NCBI GenBank assembly: GCA_045586385.1
Contig: JAZNAE010000091.1
Coordinates: 214,794-278,793, forward strand
DNA: 64,000 bases
Source of the DNA: Suilimivivens sp045586385
GTDB lineage: Bacteria > Bacillota > Clostridia > Lachnospirales > Lachnospiraceae
Direction of reading: 5' to 3'
Under the pieces are notes generated by a model. The model worked only from the letters and a program-made list of their open reading frames with translations, was not told the origin of the DNA and ran no database searches. The translations under genes were made by a program, and so were the position numbers. Below are positions 8,399 to 17,200 of this stretch, one piece after another. Each line of letters begins with the position of its first letter. The first letter of the stretch is position 1.

Positions 8399-9082
8399 TT
8401 ATTTATAGATATCGTATAATCCGTTCTTTACAATGTTATCAAACGCATTGTTCATATGCATATTGGCAAGACGCTCTGCTTCATCTGCATTTTTCGATTT
8501 AATAGCTTCCATAATCAGTTTATGTTCTTCGTTAGAAGCAATTCCACGCTCTTTTGTGGAAAGTGTTTTTCTTCTCACGCGCATAACATATTGATGAAAG
8601 TCTTCAAGTAAGTTCTGAAGCATTTTTGAATCACATGCTTCGTATAAAATATGATGAAATCTGGTATCTAACTCTGCCATCTGCTCCATATGTCCTTTCG
8701 CAGCATGGTAACTTGCCAGATACACATTTTCTTCCAGTTCCTCCAGTTGTTCATCAGTAATGTTTTCCGTCACAAGTCTGGCACACATTCCCTCTAAAGA
8801 AGAACGGATCATATAAATATCCTTTACATCCTTAGCGGTAATACCTGTTACATAAGCCCCCTTGTTCGGCACAATCTGTATGAGCCCTTCCAACTCAAGC
8901 TGTCTGAATGCTTCCCTGACCGGTGTTCTGCTAACCCCCAGCTCTTCACCGATTGCCACTTCCTTTAACTCTTCATGTTCTTTATACTTTCCGCTAAGAA
9001 TATCCTCACGAAGCCTGTTAAAAACCCTTCCCCGCAAGGAGTATTTATCGGTCACTTCATTTTTTACATCATAGTTTTTCAT
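8399..9082 (-). CDS. GntR-family regulator of the FadR/FCD subfamily
   Basis: A 227-residue DNA-binding regulator. Residues about 15-80 are the GntR winged helix, with LREDILSGKY, LGVSRTPVREAFRQLELEGLI and the wing PNKGAYV. Residues about 90-215 form the all-helical FCD ligand domain; the Asp in ELDTRFHHIL and the His residues in HHIL, NEEHKL and NMHMNN match the metal-site pattern of FCD proteins, several of which bind carboxylates such as citrate. The gene sits between the Re-citrate synthase and icd on one strand. A 12-bp palindrome over the operon promoter is a plausible autoregulatory target. The effector is not known; citrate or 2-oxoglutarate is only a guess from context. Confidence 0.92.
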   Translation of the reverse strand: MKNYDVKNEVTDKYSLRGRVFNRLREDILSGKYKEHEELKEVAIGEELGVSRTPVREAFRQLELEGLIQIVPNKGAYVTGITAKDVKDIYMIRSSLEGMCARLVTENITDEQLEELEENVYLASYHAAKGHMEQMAELDTRFHHILYEACDSKMLQNLLEDFHQYVMRVRRKTLSTKERGIASNEEHKLIMEAIKSKNADEAERLANMHMNNAFDNIVKNGLYDIYK

Positions 9083-9125
9083 GATTCACTTGCCGACCCT
9101 TTCTCCAAAACGTCGTTTTCCTATC

Positions 9126-10538
9126 TTAACCGATTGTTGTATTTAAGATTTTACATACAATTGCAATCTGCTCAATCAACTCTGCATCGGTAATAACAGT
9201 TACACGTCCTTCTTCATACTGTTTATCAACCCACTTCTTAACTTCTGCAACAACAGGGCTGGTCTTGTCTAACTGTTTTTCATCTTTTAAACGGAAATAA
9301 GTATTAATCCAGTGTGCGATACCTGCAAGTCCGGATGTATTACTTACCGCGCATAAAACAGGTCTGTTTAAGAATTTTTCTGTATCAAAAATATTATAGA
9401 TCTCTTCATTTTTCAGTAAACCGTCTGCATGAATACCTGCTCTTGTCACGTTGAAATTCTTTCCCACAAAAGGTGTCCTGTCAGGAATATGATAACCAAT
9501 TTCTCTCTCATAATATTCAGCCAGTTCTGTAATTACAGTAGTATCCATACCGTTCAAATCACCCTTTAGCTGTGCATATTCAAACACCATTGCTTCAAGA
9601 GGCGTATTACCTGTTCTCTCCCCGATACCGAATAAGGAAGTATTGATACCGGAACAACCATACAGCCACGCTGTTGTGGAATTAACAACTGCTTTATAGA
9701 AATCATTATGTCCATGCCATTCAATGAGTTCATGGGGCACACCTGCATGGGTATGAAGTGCATAAATAATCCCCTGTACACTTCTGGGGATAACCGCACC
9801 GGGATAATTCACACCATATCCCATGGTATCGCAGGCTCTGACTTTAATCGGAATTTTATATTCATCCATCAACTTCATCAGTTCAAGACAGAAAGGAACT
9901 ACATAGCCGTAAATATCAGCTCTTGTAATATCTTCCAAGTGACATCTTACACTGATGCCTTCATTTAAACATTCTTTTACAACGCTTAAATAATGCTCCA
10001 TAGCCTGTCTTCTTGTCATCTTAAGTTTCAGGAAAATATGATAGTCGGAACAACTTACCAAAATACCGGTTTCCTTCATTCCGATTTCTTTTACCAGTTT
10101 AAAATCTTCTTTGCTTGCACGGATCCAACTGGTTACCTCAGGGAACTGATATCCTCTTTCCATACATTTATAAACAGCATCCCTGTCTTTCTTGCTGTAA
10201 AGAAAAAATTCGCTGGCACGGATCATACCGTTTGGACCGCCAAGTCTGTGAAGATAATCATAAATCTTCACAATCTGCTCTGTGGTATAAGGTGCTCTTG
10301 ACTGCTGACCATCTCTAAATGTGGTATCTGTAATCCAGATATCCTTCGGCATATTATGAGGTACAATTCTATCATTAAAAGGTATCTTCGGCACTTCCGA
10401 ATAGGGGAACATGTTTCTGAATACATTAGGCTTTTCTACGTCATCCAAAATATACATATGTTCTTCTATTTCTAAAAGATTATTTTTCGCATTCAGTGTT
10501 ACCGGTCTTTCTTCAAAAATATTATTCCCTTGGACCAT
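9126..10538 (-). CDS. Re-type citrate synthase (homocitrate/isopropylmalate synthase family)
   Basis: A DRE-TIM metallolyase that condenses an acyl-CoA with a 2-oxo acid. The 470-residue protein carries the family motif ITDTTFRDGQQSR near residue 70, and the metal-binding EWHGHNDFYKAV segment, but lacks the C-terminal LeuA regulatory domain. Its length, N-terminal extension and neighbours (GntR, isocitrate dehydrogenase) match the Re-citrate synthase described from Clostridium kluyveri rather than homocitrate or isopropylmalate synthase. I chose the ATG at 10538 because AGGAGG lies 8 nt upstream; a longer frame to 10589 overlaps the promoter. Homocitrate synthase remains an alternative that sequence alone does not exclude. 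Confidence 0.85.
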   Translation of the reverse strand: MVQGNNIFEERPVTLNAKNNLLEIEEHMYILDDVEKPNVFRNMFPYSEVPKIPFNDRIVPHNMPKDIWITDTTFRDGQQSRAPYTTEQIVKIYDYLHRLGGPNGMIRASEFFLYSKKDRDAVYKCMERGYQFPEVTSWIRASKEDFKLVKEIGMKETGILVSCSDYHIFLKLKMTRRQAMEHYLSVVKECLNEGISVRCHLEDITRADIYGYVVPFCLELMKLMDEYKIPIKVRACDTMGYGVNYPGAVIPRSVQGIIYALHTHAGVPHELIEWHGHNDFYKAVVNSTTAWLYGCSGINTSLFGIGERTGNTPLEAMVFEYAQLKGDLNGMDTTVITELAEYYEREIGYHIPDRTPFVGKNFNVTRAGIHADGLLKNEEIYNIFDTEKFLNRPVLCAVSNTSGLAGIAHWINTYFRLKDEKQLDKTSPVVAEVKKWVDKQYEEGRVTVITDAELIEQIAIVCKILNTTIG

Positions 10539-10578
10539 CTTATATTCCTCCTGTACATCCAAATCGTCTTTCTGTATA

Positions 10579-10607
10579 ATTGTATACAATCATCCATATT
10601 ATGTCAA
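10579..10607 (-). promoter_or_regulatory. promoter and palindromic operator candidate of the Re-citrate synthase operon
   Basis: On the minus strand TTGACA (10602-10607) is 17 bp from TACAAT (10579-10584). The perfect 12-bp palindrome ATTGTATACAAT (10579-10590) contains the -10 box. A TTGTATACAA-like core is typical of GntR/FCD operators, so the regulator encoded by the second gene of this operon is the natural candidate ligand. The -35 box overlaps the last codons and stop of the subtilase gene. Confidence 0.7.
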
Positions 10608-11510
10608 TAAGGAATTTATCTGCAACATACCAAACCCCTGTTTATTCCAAGGTTCTTTTAAATCTTTTGCCGTATATTGTAGTTTTCTCTTTACCTGCTC
10701 GTTCGTATACCACGGGAATTTTTGTAACAGAAGTGCCACTGCTCCGGATACGACAGGGGTGGCCATAGATGTGCCGCTTTTGGCTACATAAGGATTTATA
10801 TAATCTTTTCTATTTATTTTAAAAAAAGCATTGCAGGAAATAATGTCCGTCCCCGGTGCCACAAGATCCGGTTTTTTCATTTCATACAAGCTTGGACCTC
10901 TTCCCGAGTAATTTTCACACAAATTTTTCTTATTTCCAAAATATCCGCCTTCATGACAGCCTACCGTTATTACCTTTTTCTGTGCTCCGATGGGCGATAG
11001 ACTCATAGGCTTCGGTCCTGAATTTCCTGCCGCGCAGACAACAACCAGTCCACTCTCCCATGCCTCGTCCACTTTGGCAAGTAGTCTTCTCATTCTCTGG
11101 GGATCACTACACTCCCCCATGCCGATAGAAATGTTTAATATCCGGATATTATAAACTACTCTGTTTTCCAGTATCCAGTCAATTCCATCTATCATATTTT
11201 CAATCATACCGTCACCCTTGCTATCTAATACCTTACCTACAACAAGAGTCCCGTAAGGGTTAATTCCCGCGTATTTTCCATTGGAAACTTTCCCACTTCC
11301 GCACATGCATCCTGCAACATGTGTCCCATGTCCGCTGTCATCATAAATTTCTGTCTTTTTATTTACAAAATCTTTAAATGCAATAATTCTATTATCAAAA
11401 TCGGGATGCTTTGCTATTCCTGTATCAAGCATCGCGATTGTCACTGCTTCTTTTCCGCAAGTCTTTAAAATCTCTTTCGTACAGCCCACTTGATTTCTGA
11501 CACGAAACAT
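10599..11510 (-). CDS. subtilisin-like serine protease without signal or propeptide (S8 family)
   Basis: The 303 residues form a bare S8 peptidase core. The catalytic triad is Asp29 (AMLDTGIA), His61 (GHGTHVAGC) and Ser248 (SGTSMATPVVSGA), with the oxyanion Asn163 in AAGNSG. There is no signal peptide, prodomain or anchor, which resembles intracellular subtilases (ISP/AprX-like). It follows the two LRR surface proteins on the same strand, but a hairpin lies between, and its ribosome binding site GGGAG (11517-11521) is inside that hairpin, 6 nt before the ATG. Whether it acts on the surface proteins or inside the cell is not shown. Confidence 0.9.
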   Translation of the reverse strand: MFRVRNQVGCTKEILKTCGKEAVTIAMLDTGIAKHPDFDNRIIAFKDFVNKKTEIYDDSGHGTHVAGCMCGSGKVSNGKYAGINPYGTLVVGKVLDSKGDGMIENMIDGIDWILENRVVYNIRILNISIGMGECSDPQRMRRLLAKVDEAWESGLVVVCAAGNSGPKPMSLSPIGAQKKVITVGCHEGGYFGNKKNLCENYSGRGPSLYEMKKPDLVAPGTDIISCNAFFKINRKDYINPYVAKSGTSMATPVVSGAVALLLQKFPWYTNEQVKRKLQYTAKDLKEPWNKQGFGMLQINSLLT

Positions 11511-11557
11511 AAAACACTCCCGGCTTTTTGATTATCATATGCCGGGAGTGTTTTTTT
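11511..11557. terminator. hairpin between the LRR operon and the subtilase gene
   Basis: A strong GC-rich stem (ACACTCCCGGC/GCCGGGAGTGT) with a 16-nt loop. It has T7 on the plus strand and GTGTTTTATG on the minus strand, so it can terminate the LRR operon. Its 3' arm on the minus strand contains the Shine-Dalgarno of the subtilase, whose ATG follows at once. Confidence 0.75.
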
Positions 11558-11563
11558 GTTTCT

Positions 11564-14263
11564 TTATTTTATTTTTCTCTTATTTCTTCCAAAACTATAA
11601 AAAAACATTGCAATTGCTGCTGCGAAAAGTCCGATTGCCAGCACCCACTTTGGATGAACGAAATCTCCGGTATCCGGTGTTATATCTTTATTTTCTGATG
11701 CACCGACATAAATACTTCCATCACTTAAAATCATCTGCCTGTTTGTGCCCTCATTTTTATAAATACCATAAGGTGAAAAATGGCTGGTAGTAAACTGGAT
11801 ATAATCTCCGTCTTCCAAGTTAACAATCTGAAAATCTACAGATTCAAGCTGTCCGTCCGCATCCAGCGTTACCATATGTAAACCATCCGCACTGCCTGCA
11901 GGCTTTGGTATTAAGACTGTAATATACTGCTTACCAAGCTTTGTTATGGGAATTTCGCCACCACCTTCATATAATTCAATATCAAATCCGTATAATGCAT
12001 TAGGTCTGCTTCCGCCGTATAATTCTGCGTAGCTTTGAGCAATCTTATCTGCCGCTTCATCGGAGTCTTTAATCGTAAGTACATATGCACCACTATTTCC
12101 GGGAAGGGTAGCCATTATATTTTCTTTGTCTGAAGAAATCACTTCACTGTCTATGACAACTGTAACTCCGCTTTGCGCTTTTGCCTGCACACCTTGTGTT
12201 AAGTCCATTAATGTAATGCCAAAGTCATCGCAAACAATTCCTTTGAAACCATAAGTATCTTTATCTAAAACACATCCTTCACTGAACGATGCCGATGTGG
12301 GAACAATTGCCCGCTTACACTCTCCGAAAACATAGGTCCTGGCTTCTGTGTTTGACAATCTGCCTGACTCATCTCCCATCACAAGTTTTGGAATTACATT
12401 CCCTTCAAATACAACCGTATCTGTACCGCCTTCAATATCATACGCTGCCAGACCAATTTCCTGCATGGATGCCGGAATCACTACTTGCGACAACGGACAT
12501 CCCTGAAATGCCCTGTCTTCTACTTTTATCAGTTGATTTCCACCATTTATTGTCTTTAAATTCTTACATCCACAGAAAGCTGCCTCTCCGATTACGGTAA
12601 CAGAATCGGGTATGTTTACTGCCGTAATTCCCATATGATCCTTAAATACTTCCGCCCCAATCTGCTTCACACCTTCGGGAATTGTGACTACACTGTCTGA
12701 ACCACTGTATGCTAAGAGAATACCATCACCCACAATCACAAAGGTATTACTCTGCAACTGGCGCATAAGCCATGGTGTATTATTAAAAGCATTTGCTTCT
12801 ATTGTCTTTACCCCGTCGGGAATTGTGACATCGGATAACGAATCACAATGATAAAATGCCGCATATCCGATTTTTTCTACATTTTCCGGAATATCTATCG
12901 CATGAAGACCGGTTCTTGCAAAGGCAAAATCGCCAATTTCTTTCATTCCTTCTTCTATCTCATATTCCGTAAGTTCCTCATCCTGATAATATGCCTGTGT
13001 GGCAATCTTATCATTTATAATGGTATACTTCGGGAAATCTTTTCCTTTTTCAGCACTTTCTGAAAGAATATTGTCGATTGTACTGTTACCACCGTTTCCA
13101 TTTTCTGATGAGGTACCGGTTTGATTTGTATTTACACCGCTTGCCACAGACATACTTCCGTTGTCTATGAAAATAACTGCTCTTCCTGCCACAATACTTG
13201 ACTGACCAAGCAATCTTTCACTACTGTAGCTTCCCGTAACGGTATTGGTGGATATGGGTGTCTGCGTAGGCTCCGGATTATCCTCTTCTTCTGTATCGTC
13301 CTCTTCTTTAGAATCCTGTACTGTGTCAGCATTATCAGAAGAAAGCACCTCTGAATCAAGCACATCCTGATATTCCACATCTTCTACTTCAGATGCCTTT
13401 CTGGATGCCGCAAACTCAGCCGCATAGGTCCCCGGCGTTGCTTCAAACTCTACCTGCGAACAGCCGTCAAAGGCGGTATCATGGATCATCGTAATGGAAT
13501 CCGGCAGATTTACCTTCTGCAGATTCACACAATCCTCAAAAGCTTTTACTTCAATTGTGTGTACAGCAAGGGGAATTGTCACTTCTTTTAATTTCATACA
13601 ATTGGAAAACGCATATGCTGATATATTTTTAAGTGCACTGTCAATTTTCACATGCTCAAGGTAGGGATTTCCCCAAAATGCATATGCCGTAATTTCTTCC
13701 ACTGTAGCCGGCAGATTAAACACGGGCTTCTCATAATTCGGCAAAAGCGCATAAATAACGGTTTGTTCATCATCGTAAAGAACGCCGTCACTGTACAGCA
13801 GATAGGTATTATCTTTTGATACAGTAAGCTGCGAAAGATTACTGTCACCCGCAAACACACCGCTTCCTATATTTTTTACATTTGCGCCAAGGGATACATT
13901 ATGTAACGCAGGATTATTGCTAAATGCCGCTGTTTCAATATCCGTAACTGTATCACCCACTTCAATGGTCCGTAAATTATCACACTCTGCAAAAGCACGG
14001 TATCCGATTTTTTCCACATCGCCGCCTACGGTGACCTTAATCAGGTTATCGTTTCCGGAAAATGCATCTTCTCCAATTTCTTTGATACCATCAGGAATAG
14101 ACACGACTTCTGCCGTGCCTGCATATTTTAATAATTTAGTTCCGTCCATTTGAAAATCAGATGTAGCGCTTACTGCTTCTACATCTGATACAGGTACCTG
14201 AGTGACTGCTACTGCCGCAGCAAGCAGCAGCGCACTCAAGCACTTGGCTATTCTTTTATTCAT
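11564..14263 (-). CDS. BspA-like LRR_5 surface protein with sortase-type anchor
   Basis: An 899-residue exported protein. A signal peptide covers about residues 1-30. Two blocks of LRR_5 (BspA-type) repeats, with the pattern IPDGVKEIGxxAFxxCxxL, run at about 35-280 and 430-620, separated by an acidic Pro/Thr linker (about 295-345) and a Ser/Asn-rich stretch. A C-terminal domain (about 690-850) ends in TTSHFSPYGIY, followed by the anchor PDTGDFVHPKW, a hydrophobic helix and the basic tail GRNKRKIK. The larger upstream protein has the same end pieces. The ATG has AGGAG overlapping the upstream stop. Such proteins mediate adhesion or matrix contacts; the ligand is unknown. Confidence 0.88.
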   Translation of the reverse strand: MNKRIAKCLSALLLAAAVAVTQVPVSDVEAVSATSDFQMDGTKLLKYAGTAEVVSIPDGIKEIGEDAFSGNDNLIKVTVGGDVEKIGYRAFAECDNLRTIEVGDTVTDIETAAFSNNPALHNVSLGANVKNIGSGVFAGDSNLSQLTVSKDNTYLLYSDGVLYDDEQTVIYALLPNYEKPVFNLPATVEEITAYAFWGNPYLEHVKIDSALKNISAYAFSNCMKLKEVTIPLAVHTIEVKAFEDCVNLQKVNLPDSITMIHDTAFDGCSQVEFEATPGTYAAEFAASRKASEVEDVEYQDVLDSEVLSSDNADTVQDSKEEDDTEEEDNPEPTQTPISTNTVTGSYSSERLLGQSSIVAGRAVIFIDNGSMSVASGVNTNQTGTSSENGNGGNSTIDNILSESAEKGKDFPKYTIINDKIATQAYYQDEELTEYEIEEGMKEIGDFAFARTGLHAIDIPENVEKIGYAAFYHCDSLSDVTIPDGVKTIEANAFNNTPWLMRQLQSNTFVIVGDGILLAYSGSDSVVTIPEGVKQIGAEVFKDHMGITAVNIPDSVTVIGEAAFCGCKNLKTINGGNQLIKVEDRAFQGCPLSQVVIPASMQEIGLAAYDIEGGTDTVVFEGNVIPKLVMGDESGRLSNTEARTYVFGECKRAIVPTSASFSEGCVLDKDTYGFKGIVCDDFGITLMDLTQGVQAKAQSGVTVVIDSEVISSDKENIMATLPGNSGAYVLTIKDSDEAADKIAQSYAELYGGSRPNALYGFDIELYEGGGEIPITKLGKQYITVLIPKPAGSADGLHMVTLDADGQLESVDFQIVNLEDGDYIQFTTSHFSPYGIYKNEGTNRQMILSDGSIYVGASENKDITPDTGDFVHPKWVLAIGLFAAAIAMFFYSFGRNKRKIK

Positions 14264-14271
14264 AGGGTCTC

Positions 14272-17200
14272 CTATGCTGTTTTAGCAGGCATACCTGCTT
14301 TATCCCGTTTAAAGAACAAAATCAGTGAAATACATGCCATACCGATAGACAAGAACCACTTCGGATGAATGGGATCCCCTGTCTTAGGCGTCGTATCAAT
14401 TGTTGCCGCAGTAAGGTTTGCCGTATCCACATAAATTACATAAGGTGAGAAATGGGATGCCGTAAAGTTCACGCAAGGCACACCGTCAACTGTTGTAAAT
14501 CTGGTGTTCAAATCTTCCAGCACACCGCCGGATACAGCTGCCACCTTATTATTACCCGCATACTGGATAAAGTCATCCGGAATGGGTAAGGTCAGATTTA
14601 CGGAAATACCTGATGTATCTGCGATCTTAGTTCTTCCGGTAGAATCATATAAACTGATGTCAACCGGCCAATATTTGATTCTGCTGATATCACCAAATCT
14701 GGTCTGCAGAGCAGTTACCACTGCATTTGTCGCATTCTGATCTTCAGTAACTTTTACGATAAAGTTATCGGTTGCACCGCTTACCGTCGCACCTGCCAGT
14801 CCTGTATTGGAAATACCCGGTTTGGTAATCTGTACGGAAGAACCATTATTATTGGTTGTTCCCGAACTTGAACTGCTACCGCCGCTTGTACCTGCGCTTG
14901 ACGAACCGCCTGCTGTGCTGCCACCGCCAACCTTATAGGTAGCCGTAACTGCCACATTGGTAGCCGGCATGGTAAATGTTGTAGAGGATGCTAAGTTATT
15001 AGCAAATCCTACTCCCGCAGTAGAGGTCGTCCACTTGTCAAAGCTCTGTCCCTCTCCTCTAAAGTACGCATTGATTGCTACGATATCGCCTGCTGCATAG
15101 CTTCCGCTACCGCTACCACCGGATACGGAAACCGTGTATTTTTTAACGGAAGGTGTTGGCGTGGCTTTTGCATCTTTGTCTTTATCTTTATCGTCATCAT
15201 CATCTTCCTTGCCGTCTCCGTCTTTGTCCTTAGAAGCGTCATATTTTTCATAACTAGCAACAATATTTAAGTCTTTTTCTACATTAGAGAACGTAGCAGG
15301 TACCCAACCTACAAACTTATATCCATTCCTTGTAGGCGATTTAGGTTCTACAGCGGACTCTCCGTGATTTACCGACTGCTGACTTAATATGGTAGTTCCG
15401 TCATAATCATAGAAAGTAACCGTATGTCTGCTTGAATCACCGGAATTATCAATGTACATTGCCACAATTACTCTGTCTTCTGTTACATTATTCCAGTCCA
15501 TAGACCATTTATCAAAGGTATAACCTTCTCTTACAGGGTCAGCCGGAACTGTTGCACTTCTGCCTTCTTCGACGAACTGCACTTCTCCGATTAACGAACC
15601 ATCATAGTCTCTGAATTCAACCTTGTATGTATTGGCACCGAATACAGGGTATACATCCGTATCTCTGGAAATATTGGTGTAATCTGTCCATCTGGTAAAC
15701 GGATGACCTTCATGGGAAGGTGTGGTGGTAGGTGGTACTGCATCTTCACCATCTTTCACTTTCACTTTATGGAATATCTCTTTGGTACTTGTATCCGGAT
15801 AATTCGGATAATCCCAGAAGTAAACAGTATGTTCTAAATAAACACGTCCATATTCCGGATTAATATACCAATATTCCTGTGCATATCTGTCAGCAGTTGT
15901 TCCTTCCACACACTCAAAAATGATGGTATGCTGTCCTGTATTGCCCGGATCCTTTTCTCTATCACTTGGCTGTGTAACCCAGTTACCATACATAAATGCA
16001 TCCTGTGCAATATAGGATTGTGTACCCGGAATTGTAATTAATCTAACCTTACTATCTGAAAAAGCATCTGATTCAATTGACTTTACAGAATCCGGTAATA
16101 CTACTGAATTCAAAGTATCTGTTTCTGCGAAACAACCTTCCGGTACCACGCTTATTGATGTAGTAGATAAATCAATTTTTCCTATTTCATCACAATCAGC
16201 AAATGCCTCTTCCTTTATAGATGTCACATTTACAAGTTCTTCGGGTCCAACAGAGAAAGAACCAATCTGCTTTCCTCGGCTTTCCAAACATTCTACTATT
16301 TCTATACCATTTCCTGTATTTCTGTATAAAACACCATTTGTATATACAAAATCCGAATCAAGACAAGTAATATTTGTTAACAACTCGCATCCTCTAAACG
16401 GACGTCTTCCCGTATCGGTAAGGTTTGTTCCCAGTGTTACTGTCTGGAGCTGCATAGTCGTAGGATTTCCCGATGAAGGTGTAAAGTCATCATCATCATC
16501 TAATCCATCAAATGCATACTCATCAATATAAGTAGCTCCTATAATAGAAGCTTCTTCTAATGAAGTACAATTTTTAAACGAATATGGTTCTATTTCGTTT
16601 ACACCATTTAATATAATCCTTTGGATGTCGGTATCAGGTATTGATTTATTTAACGTTTCACTACCTGCTTCCGCATAATTATTTACTTTATCCCAAGTAG
16701 CACTGCCGTCAATATCGGCATTTCCGTCTTTATCAACTTTTTCTCCATCTGCATCAACTACATAGCCGGAAAACAAACCAGGTTTTATACTATCAACACT
16801 GGATGGAACAACCACATTTAATGTAGAATTTACAATCGCCATTTCATTTTCTGTGGGTTGTTTCATATTTTTCTTTTCTTCATCTGTTGCCTGATAGTAT
16901 TTTGTTGCTTTAGTCACCATAGAACAATACAAATCATAATTACCTAACTGTTTACCTGTGTTAGGATCTTTACTATCTATTACATACGGTAAACTTAAAA
17001 CCCATTTTTTTGCACTGGCCTCATCCTTAATCATTGCATATCTAGGATAACCTATCAGTTGAGCTTCTCCTGTATTCGAGATAGGATCATAATGATATTG
17101 TACTTCAAGATTGGTTGGCCACCCACTATGACATGTAATCCATACTTTTTCTTGATTTGCATTATTAATATTGCTTATGCCATTCATTGCATAAATAAAC

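Noticed and set aside
13165..13380. Several 60-100 codon frames inside the LRR genes on both strands
   Set aside because: They follow no ribosome binding sites and result from the repeat composition of the large surface genes.
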